Assembly: GCA_024305745.1 (NCBI GenBank)
Contig: JAHRBS010000010.1
Location: 1,433,501 to 1,497,500, forward strand
Source: Polyporus tsugae
Taxonomy: Eukaryota > Basidiomycota > Agaricomycetes > Polyporales > Polyporaceae
Direction of reading: 5' to 3'
DNA: 64,000 nucleotides
The notes beneath the pieces are model-generated. The model saw only the letters and a list, made by a program, of their open reading frames with translations. It was not told the DNA's origin and searched no databases. The position numbers were made by a program, and so were the translations under genes. This document shows, piece by piece, positions 55,702 to 64,000 of this stretch (the stretch's first letter is position 1; each line of letters opens with the position of its first letter).

Positions 55702-56514
55702 ATGCCAGAACTGCTCAAAGACAAGGTCGTGGACAAGGTCGAGAGCAAGCTCGACGTCCTCGCCGACAAGGATGTCGACTCCACCGACTCCGAACTCCGT
55801 TATATGGCCTACGGTGCCCGGCTGAGGACCGCGCTTCGCGCGGGCCAACGATACATCGCATATGTACGTCTCCTAGGATTGCCGTCGTTCTGACTATCGA
55901 TGGATTTACGCCAGACCAGTGACGTTGGAGAGGCCTTCCGTCCCGTCGTCCACCCTGCGGTGGTGACCGCAGCGTACGGAATCTCGTGGATATACCTCGC
56001 CAGGTGAGCAGCGTTCCATGTGTTTTGTGAAACTGTATCTGCGTCCGCTCATTCGCCTCTCCGTCCTGCCCTATCTATCAGTGATGTGGGTTACGAGACG
56101 TACAAAGCGCACCGGCGTGGTCCCACCGCACTAGAAGCCGCACATTTCTCGGAGCCCACACGTTTGTCCATGATTGCTGTCAAGCGTTCCGTGTTCCAGT
56201 CAATCGCGTCCATGTATGGGTCTTAGGAGGATCATCGCTCGTGTATTCATAGAACTCACTTAGCCTCCAGGGCACTGCCAGCTTTCACGATCCACACCGC
56301 AGTGAAACAGGCGAAGAAGGCGTTCGTCAACGTGCAAAATCCTCGTGTTAGAACATGGGGCCCCACTGCGACCGGACTCGCCATTGTCCCTGTGTTACCA
56401 TACTTGTTCGATGAGCCTGTGGAGCATGTCACGGACGTCGCGTTTGAGTGGATAGAGAAGCAACTCGCACGTTCCAGTGGACCCAGTCCAGGACCGAGCA
56501 AGTCGGAACTCTGA
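55702..56514 (+). CDS. mitochondrial fission process protein MTP18/MTFP1-like
   Basis: Inner-membrane mitochondrial protein linked to fission. The N-terminus is polar (MPELLKDKVVDKVESKLDVL) followed by ELRYMAYGARLRTALRAGQR and, after an intron, TSDVGEAFRPVVHPAVVTAA with YGISWIYLASDVGYETYKAH, both MTP18 hallmarks. Later exons give RLSMIAVKRSVFQSIASMAL, PAFTIHTAVKQAKKAF and GPTATGLAIVPVLPYLFDEP-VEHVTD, matching the PT-x-G-L-x-x-VP-x-LPYLFDEPVE signature, and the end ARSSGPSPGPSKSEL. Three introns; about 215 residues, normal for the family. The start at 55702 is divergent from the forkhead gene, with 220 bases between the two start codons. No cleavable presequence is obvious, as in homologues. 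Confidence 0.9.
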
Positions 56515-56896
56515 TTGCTCCGTTGGAATTCCAGCATAGACCTGGATCGTCACACAACCGTCTTCGAACCTTGGATGTCGTGTATGAGGGATGGATACAA
56601 TGCTTTATCGCTTCTGGTCCATATGTCACTACGTACAGAGATATACAGACGCTTGTTGACTACAAAACCACAACTGCCAATAATGTACCTAAGATAGAGT
56701 GCGAGCGACAAGAAATGACGATAACTCAGGCGGCCAACGGATACATGATAAGTCAGAGTAAACGGAAAGAAGTGCGAATGCGGGTAGCGCGGAGATGCGA
56801 TGCAAATGCGAGCAGCATGAGTCGATGTGCACGGATATGAGGCATGAGACATGATAACACGACAAGACGAGCGACAAGAAGGCGAGCATAACCTTA
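56515..56896. other. convergent intergenic region
   Basis: 3' flanks of the MTP18-like gene and GCD2. No gene is seen. Confidence 0.4.
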
Positions 56897-58861
56897 TCAC
56901 AGCAGTCGCCCGAGGGCGACAGGTATTGAGCTTATGGAGTTGGGAGGGATGACGCCAACCTCGGTGACCACAGCGGTGATACACGTTGGTGGCGTCAGAT
57001 CGTAAAGAGGGTTGAGGAACTCGAGATTGGGTTTGTTCTCGAGCGTAAGGGTTTCGCGAGGCTTGTTGTTCGGGAAGGATGAGAAAAGATCACCAAGCGG
57101 GGCTGCACGGACCGTTAGCCAGGAGATTGCGGATAGAAGTGGCTACTCACCCAGCTCGTTCTTTGTGAAACTGTCCAGCTGTATGTTCTCAGAGAACTTG
57201 TACGTTTCACAGCAGACGACCACGGGGACGGAATGTCGTTTTGCCATCATTGCGACGAGTGCGGTACCGGCCCGAGAGTATACAGCACCGTTCGTGTGTA
57301 TTGAATGTGCGCCGACGAGGACGGTGGACACCTCGTTGATCACAGAACCAAGAGCGGGAAGCAGGAGGTATGTGCATTGGATACCCGCCTCGGATAACAC
57401 AGCTAGTAGCCTCTTGCCTAAAATATCCACATGAGCGACGCCCAACGACGTTACGGTAGCCAAACTTACCCTCCAGCATTGGTCTTGAGTCAACGACAAT
57501 CACAGAAAAATCACGACCTGAACCATGAGCCTCGAGTAGGACTTTCTCCACGACAGATGACCTACAAACGATGAGGACAAGAATTAAAAAAATCGGTTGA
57601 TAGCTACAGAATGACGTACCTGGCGTATGTAAGGACTACATCACCATCCTTGATCTTGCTACCCGCTGTTTCCTGGATGACCTGGTCCGCAATAATAATC
57701 CGCTCCCGGATGTACGTATCGATCTTCTGGAATAGTACGTCCTTTGCCTAGAATTACACGGTTGAGCAAACAGTTCTGAGTTATGCAAGACTCCTAGACG
57801 CATATGAAACGAGAGGGAGTGCAGAATGAAAGCAGGGCACATTAGTGAATGTACAGCTGAGGAATGAAACTGTGTCAAAACGAGGTCAGGATGCCATGGG
57901 ATCGCCATGCCGGTCCACTTCCAACCACCGTTCAGAGCCGTGGAAGAGACTGTTCTCGGCCAATCCAGAACTCCGACTGGTCCCCAGTCGGGCTTGCGGC
58001 ATACGACGGCATGACCGTGCACGGGGTGGTACCAAAGCTGGCACAGAAGAAAAACTCACATCTTGCTCAGGGAGGTCTATGTCCGAACCACTGATATCGA
58101 GCTTCAGTTCGCGGATGGCATTACCCATCGTGACGGACATCGGTCGGGCGGCGACTAAGTGGCTGATTTGAGGCGAGAGATATGTCATAAGATGGCGAGA
58201 AAGCGTGTTGTTGGGCGGTGTAACGTAGTCTTGAATGACCTGAAGGACGCTCAGATACAGGCGGAGAAGTAGCACCAAAGGTACGCACGGTCTTGAAGGC
58301 GGTCAAGGTAGCAATGCACCGCGCGTTGGCACCGGTAATCTTAAACGTCGAGAATTGCAGGGCAAGTCGTGCGATTACCGGGTGGATATCGCCCTTTGCG
58401 GCACTGACGGGTTTGGGCAAGCCAAAATGCGAGAAGATGAGAAGGCCGCGGGCTTGATTCCCCGCGCTTTGGTCACCCAAGGATGACAGTCCGGCCTTCG
58501 CCTGTGCAGCCTTAACAAGGCCAGGTAGTGGGAGTTTGGATGCGGCGTCGGAAGGACGCCCTGTTTTCCTGCTTGTGGCACTGGTGGGGGTCGCGGGCTC
58601 CTTGGCGGCCTTACCTCCTGGCTTCCCGGTCGCGCCAGCCGCGCCAGCCTTTGCAGCCTTTGCAGCTCGTTGCTTTTCTTGAAGCTCACGGCGTTCAGCT
58701 TTGGTCCTACGAGGAAACAGTACGTTAACCTCGCGCACGAGCCGGTGAAGATCTTTATCGAAGACTGACATCTGTTTCTGGGACTTTTGCTCCCCGGCAG
58801 GGGACTCTCCGGTCGTGGGTCCATTCGGAGGATGCACGTCTAATGTGGGGGCGGGTGCCAT
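56897..58861 (-). CDS. GCD2: translation initiation factor eIF2B, delta subunit
   Basis: Regulatory subunit of the eIF2 guanine-nucleotide exchange factor. A ~110-residue basic/Ala-rich N-terminus (RRTKAERRELQEKQRAAKA) is followed by LLIFSHFGLPKPVSAAKGDI-HPVIARLALQF, TGANARCIATLTAFKTVIQ, TPPNNTLSRHLMTYLSPQIS, HLVAARPMSVTMGNAIRELK, then after an intron KIDTYIRERIIIADQVIQET, GDVVLTYARSSVVEKVLLEA, VIVVDSRPMLEGK and LGSVINEVSTVLVGAHSIHT, NGAVYSRAGTALVAMMAKRH, VVVCCETYKFSENIQLDSFT. The last exon gives NPLYDLTPPTCITAVVTEVG and ends SIPVALGRLL at 56897-56899. These motifs are delta-type (NPLYDLTPP, NGAVYSR) rather than alpha or beta. Six or so introns. The alternative upstream frame 58824 is not used. 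Confidence 0.93.
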
Positions 58862-59161
58862 GGTCGTACAGATGTTTTTGGGACAGCCCAGAGCGCAATA
58901 GAGGGAGTCGCTGAGGGCAGATGGAGTCTCTGGCTTTGGAGCGTGCTACACACTTTTGGATCGAGTCAGGCGTAATGGCGCTTAATTTAGGTTAGGGCGC
59001 TTGTAGGGCGCTTGTGGCATCGCTTACCTGAGAGTAGAGCGTGGCCGAACACCAACGCACAGTCCTCTCCAGTCCTCCGACTACCACCACCTCTGTTGCA
59101 GGCTATCCCTCCTTGTATATCTATCGCTTGAACTCATACATTGGTGTTGTGAAAGGCAACA
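58862..59161. promoter_or_regulatory. divergent promoter of GCD2 and RAT1
   Basis: Exactly 300 bases separate the two start codons. A 9-base direct repeat, ggcgcttgt, occurs at 58997-59019 (gggcgcttgtagggcgcttgtggca). No TATA box is obvious. Confidence 0.4.
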
Positions 59162-62100
59162 ATGGTGCGCGACCTTGTGGTTTCCTTGCGAGTTGCCCGC
59201 TGACAGAGATGTTTAGGGTGTTCCGGCACTGTTTCGCTGGCTCAGCAAAAAGTACCCTAAAATTAGTGTGTCCATCCTATCTCTCTGCGGTATTACTGTA
59301 TGTTGACTCTCTGTTCAAGTTCTTCCTGTTATAGAGGGCGAACAGGTCAAAATACCCGATGATGAAGGCAATGAAGTTCCAGTCCCGATCAACATAGCCG
59401 ACCCGAATCCGAACGGCGTTGAGTTTGATAGTCTCTATTTGGATATGAACGGTCTTGTGAGTATAGTGTGCTTTCTTACCATTGAATGGCCGTTCTGAAG
59501 TTTTGTGTGCAGGTCCACCCTTGTACACATCCGGAGGGCAAGGTATGTTCACTCAGTAGTCTCAGTAACGTGCATTCTGGATGACAAATCACTCGTCGCT
59601 TGTTTAGCCCGCACCAGAGACCGAAGAAGACATGATGGTGGAAATTTTCAACTACACTGAGCGTCTTGTGAACATGATTCGTCCGCGCAAGCTGCTCTTT
59701 ATGGCCATTGGTGAGTCTGCCCGTCGCGTATACCAATTGCCTCTTCATGACGTCTCGTAGATGGCGTCGCTCCTCGCGCTAAGATGAACCAGCAACGATC
59801 TCGACGTTTTCGATCTTCGCAGGAAGCTAAGGAGAAGGAGGAGGCACGCAAGGAATCTATTGCTGTGTGGGAAGGTGAGTTGTCGTTTGATCTTCCAAGT
59901 TTTGGCGACCAACGCGCAAATCCCGCAGCCATGGGTAAGACCGTCAGCGAGGATGAGAAGAACAAGACCGCATGGGATAGCAACGCCATCACCCCTGGTA
60001 CCCCGTTCATGGACCTGCTTGCGAACTCTTTACGGTACTGGGTTGTCCTGAAGATGAACTCCGACCCTGGCTGGAAGGATGTACGTCTAACCTTGGGGCT
60101 ATTTGCCCTCACTTCCTTTCCCGCCCTTTGCAAATAATTTTCTTATGGACATTGGTAACAGCTCCAGGTCGTCATTTCTGACGCCAGCGTCCCCGGGGAA
60201 GGAGAGCACAAGATCATGGACTTCATCAGACGCCAACGAAGTAATCCTGGTTATGACCCGAACACCCACCATGTCATTTATGGCTTGGTATGTGCTATAC
60301 ACTACACTCCCTATGTCTGCTAATCATGTTGCCAGGATGCTGATCTCATCATGCTTTCACTCGCCACCCACGAGCCCCACTTTCGCGTTCTACGTGAGGA
60401 CGTCTTCCATCAAGAAGGCAGTCGTACTGCGTGCCGGCTATGCGGTCAAGAAGGGCACTACGCGAAGCAATGTACCGGTCAAAAAGCAGAAATCCAAAAG
60501 ACTCCCCCAGAAAAAAAGCCTTTTATCTTCCTCGATGTTTCGATCTTACGAGAGTATCTCGAAGCAGAGTTGAACGTGCCTAACGTACCGTTCCCATTCA
60601 ATTTCGAGCAGGCCATTGATGACTGGGTGCTCCTCATCTTCTTTGTCGGGAACGATTTCTTGCCTCATCTTCCATCTCTTGAGATTCGTGAAGGTGCCAT
60701 CGATACTCTGCTGAAAATTTGGCGCAATGAGCTGCCGCGCATGGGTGGCTATTTATCCAACCATGGTCAGTTGGAGTTGTCGAGGGCCCAGATCATTCTT
60801 GAGGGACTCGCGAGGCGAGAGGATGAAATTTTCCGGCGGAGACGTGAAGGTGAGTACCATATCCATGAGTATACGACACTGGCGCTGATTTCTCTTTGCA
60901 TCTAGCTGAGGAACGACAGGATCAGAATACGAAGCGCCGCAAGATCGAGAAGGAGGTGGGGACGAACGGAACTTCTGTTGGTCCCGACCCCTCTTTGAAT
61001 CTCACTGCTGCCCCTGCTGCTCCCGGCTCCCTTCCACCTCGACCGGACTTTGCTGCGAAGGCCGATAGCATTGGCTTAGGCGGTCCGAAGACCGCGGAGA
61101 CTGTAGCCTTCACGCCCACCGCCTCTCAGGCACTAGCGGGGTCGAACCGCGATGTGGTTGCGAACCGAGCCGCCATTCGTTTAGCGAACATGAGTGCAGC
61201 TGAGATGCTCAAGGCCGAGATGGCTTCACTCATACCGTTGAAGAAGTCCTCGAAATCCGCGACGAAATCATCTGCTGCGAATTCCGCCGCTCCTCCCCCT
61301 GCTGCGAGTGCTCCCGCATCAGAGCTACCGAGTGCTCTGAATGTGGCAATCCCACCTACGACTGTGACTTCTTTCGACGACGTCGATATCCCGGGCTTGG
61401 GCGGCGTGACATCTGTGACTTCGAGTACGACTGTCTCTGAGACTGCAGTGTCTGTCGAGCCCGTGCGTCCAGTCGAGGACGGCGCGGACGATGTCGATGG
61501 CGAGGAGATCCCTCCCGAGGCCGAGGATTCCTTCATGACCGATGGTGCCGAATCGCGTGGCGTGAAGCGCACTATCGACGACGTCGAGGCGGAGGACGCT
61601 GAGGACGGCGAGGAGCTCAGTCGGTCTGATGAGGACGAGGCGCCCGCGGAGGCGGATACCTCGCTTGCCTTCAAGGTTAATGCTGATGGCACGGTGGAGC
61701 AAGAAGATCTGGTGAAGTGCGTGAATCTGTCGCTTGTATGCGAGAAGCATCGTTGACCCTTAACTCGATGTTAGGTTGTGGGAACCGGGCTACAGGGAGC
61801 GATACTACCGCCAGAAGTTCGGCGCAGAGTACACTAATGTGGAGTTCAGGAGGCAGTGAGTGTCTTGCTGCGTGCGCGATGCGACGCTTGGCTGAATGCA
61901 TCTGGATCTAGGGTCACGAAGTGCTATGTTGAGGGCATGGCGTGGGTGTTGCACTACTACTACCAGGGGGTAAGAGCGTTTCTTGTCTTGGGTGGCGGGT
62001 AATCTAACAATTACGTTAACAGACGCCGTCGTGGCAATGGTACTACCCCTTCCATTTCGCACCATTCGCCGCCGACTTCGAGGATCTCGATAAGATGAAC

Positions 62101-63553
62101 GTCGACTTCACCGTCGGCAAGCCCTTCCAGCCCTTTGAGCAGCTCATGGGCGTCTTCCCCGCTGCAAGGTACGAGATCGCCATCCTCCTGGTCGCTATGC
62201 ATGCAAGCTCACTGACCGCATCTTTTCCAGTCGAACCCACATCCCGGCAACTTTCCACGATCTCATGACAGAGGAATCCTCTCCGATCATTGACTTCTAT
62301 CCTTCCACCTTCCAGATCGATATGAATGGCAAGCGTATGGCTTGGCAGGGCGTTGTGCTGCTACCCTTCATCGACGAGAAGCGTCTCCTGGACGCGATGG
62401 CTCCGCGGTACCCGAACCTCACGGACGAAGAGAAGCGGCGGAATCAGTGGGGCCATAACCTTCTCTTTGTATACGAAGCACATCCACTCTACCCGACATT
62501 GGAGGCATTGTACGGCAAGCGCAAGAAGGATGAGGTCAGTGCATGCGCTTCTCCTGCCTGTGTACCTGTCACTGATCCTCATCACAGCCATTGGCAATGA
62601 GTCCGAAGCTGAGCAAGGGCTTCAACGGTTCTTTGTTGCCCAACCCAGATTGCATCCCGGACTCGACATACTTTTCGCCGCTACCGACCAAGGACCTCCC
62701 GAACATCAAGAACGACCGTTCGCTATCGGCCATGTACCTCTATCCTAAACAGCTGACTCCTCACCGCTCCTTGCTACTCCCTGGTGTTCGCCGGCCCCAG
62801 CCAGTACTGAACGCGCACGATCTCGAGGTGGCGAGACGAGGCGGTCCTGAGCGCAATGGTCGCGGTCGCGGGCGTGGCGGGTTCCACTCCGAGCGCGGCG
62901 GTCGTGATGCCTGGGACTGGCAGCCGCACCTGAACCGCAACTATCGCAACGGCGCCGAGGATGGGCACCCGAACGGCGGAGCGTATCCCCAACAGCAGTC
63001 CTCGTATAACGGCCCGGGCGGCTACCAGCAGCAATCATCGTATCAAGCGTACCAGACTTACCAGCGTGGCCGTGGTGGAGGTTACCAGCAGCAGTCGTAT
63101 AATAGCTCAAGAGGCCAGTACAATGACTTCACCGCTCCTTCGCGTGGCGCTCGTGGCGGCGGCGGACGTGGTAACTACGGAAGGGGTGGAGGCGGCTACG
63201 GCGACCAGTCCTATGGCGGCTACGGCGATCAAGGAGGCGGATACGGCGGTGGTAGAGGGGGAAGAGGAGGCTACCGCGGTGGTGGAGGAGGCAACACGTA
63301 CAACCAAGCTAGCGGATACAACCAGGGAGGATACAACCCAGGTGGAGGCTACAACCAAGGAGGTGGCTATGGTGCGCAGGGCGGCTACAACGCTGGAGGC
63401 TCTAACTATGGTGGCTATGGCGGCAACCAGCAGAGTAGCACCTATGGTCAGAACAGCTATGGCGGGTACAGCGGTGGAGGCGGGGATGGCAACTACGGGA
63501 GCTCGAGAGGCGGTTCTAACAACCGCGGCCGCGGGCGTGGCGGACGTTATTGA
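59162..63553 (+). CDS. RAT1: nuclear 5'-3' exoribonuclease RAT1/XRN2
   Basis: Processive 5'-3' exonuclease for transcription termination and rRNA/snoRNA trimming. The first coding exon is the ATG alone (59162-59164), followed by an intron 59165-59216 and [16 protein letters not shown]. Catalytic segments: [56 protein letters not shown] and [20 protein letters not shown]. The RAT1-specific CCHC knuckle [14 protein letters not shown] follows, then [20 protein letters not shown]. After an acidic linker come [20 protein letters not shown]-type [31 protein letters not shown] and FKPFEQL-type [16 protein letters not shown]. The last ~220 residues (from about 62850) are a Gly/Tyr/Gln/Asn-rich repeat region with RGG motifs. 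About 14 introns. XRN1 is excluded by the knuckle and the nuclear-type linker ([10 protein letters not shown]). Confidence 0.95.
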
Positions 63554-63939
63554 TTCGCAATCTAGCCTCATGCTTCGTATTTCCCTGGACTGGATATACT
63601 TCTGTAGTACGCTATAATGTGTCTCTATTTATGCTTCTCGATATTGTATAACACACCATCTCGTACCAGATATTGATGGAGGACAGACATCGTTGGAGGA
63701 ACCAAGAGACGGCCCCTAGTGTTCTATGATTGTTCCGAACGTTCGATATTCAACGTTGCAACAAACCATCTGATGGATATGTACGGCGGCAGCAATACAA
63801 TAAACATGTCGTACAAGGTCTGGTACATGGCGTCTAAGCATATAGGCATACAGAGATATTCACTTCTTATCTTTTGACTTCTCAGATACATCGTAGTGGT
63901 GCTACTCCAGTGTCCAACAAACGATTACCCCATCTCGTA
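63554..63939. other. convergent intergenic region at the right end
   Basis: 3' flank of RAT1 and, probably, of a minus-strand gene entering from the right. No gene is seen; it is AT-richer than the coding parts. Confidence 0.4.
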
Positions 63940-64000
63940 TCATATCTCACTCGGCGGCACGCACTGGATGTAGACCGCGTACGACCTCTCCATCTCCTTC
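63940..64000 (-). CDS. possible C-terminal end of a gene running off the right edge
   Basis: On the minus strand the edge sequence reads KEMERSYAVYIQCVPPSEI and stops with TGA (63942-63940). GC-rich third positions and the position after a convergent intergenic stretch favour a real end of a gene, but 19 codons are too few to be sure and another frame is also open for part of the way. Confidence 0.3.
   Translation of the reverse strand, partial: KEMERSYAVYIQCVPPSEI

Noticed and set aside
61126..61692. Ser/Ala-rich 188-codon frame on the minus strand
   Set aside because: Shadow of the acidic linker of RAT1.

Overview
This window is nuclear DNA from a filamentous basidiomycete, most likely an Agaricomycete. 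The evidence is dense, GC-rich protein-coding genes on both strands, many short spliceosomal introns (mostly about 45-95 bases) with GT...AG ends and CTAAC/CTGAC-like branch sites, and lineage-typical genes such as a HET-domain gene, MYND-finger genes and a Cys-rich single-pass membrane protein. No rRNA, tRNA, CRISPR array, operon or intact transposon is visible. Genus and species cannot be fixed from sequence alone. Exon joins were inferred by eye from splice consensus and family conservation, so coordinates are start codon to stop codon including introns.

Layout. 1-5.6 kb: a possible gene end off the left edge, a Ure2-type glutathione transferase, an IME4/METTL3-type mRNA m6A methyltransferase and an NmrA-like NAD(P)-binding protein. 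5.7-17.6 kb: a long Sfr1/Mei5 recombination mediator, the Cys-rich membrane protein, a TMEM208/SND2 ER protein, a SNAPC4-like multi-Myb protein, TAF8, riboflavin kinase and the splicing factor CWC21. 17.9-22.5 kb: two PLP enzymes in tandem, ARG8 and HEM1. 22.7-27.4 kb: a WKF-domain protein, ARL1 and CDT2. 27.6-34.4 kb is the least conserved part: a decayed HET-domain gene and two tandem MYND paralogues, the first missing its centre. 35-45.4 kb: LYS12, an MFS transporter, an unrecognised protein packed with sumoylation-like motifs, a Cld1/Ict1-type hydrolase, and the mitochondrial pair uS11m/QCR9 fired from one short divergent promoter. 46-50 kb: a large Kcs1-type inositol hexakisphosphate kinase. 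51.2-52.85 kb: an AT-rich island holding most of a gene whose last exon is GC-rich. 53.3-63.6 kb: an FHA-forkhead factor, MTP18, eIF2B delta (GCD2) and the nuclear 5'-3' exonuclease RAT1.

The genes do not form one pathway or cluster. They are mainly housekeeping genes of transcription, RNA processing, translation, mitochondria and amino-acid/heme synthesis, arranged in divergent and convergent pairs. Some promoters carry readable motifs: TGAGTCA before LYS12, CCAAT before HEM1, and ACGCGT plus CACGTG before CDT2 and again before the second MYND gene. I did not find a clear new multi-gene system. The best leads are the sumoylation-motif protein, the AT-rich island, the HET pseudogene with its MYND neighbours, the stop-free 300-base intron in ARG8 and the altered kinase signature in the Kcs1 homologue.
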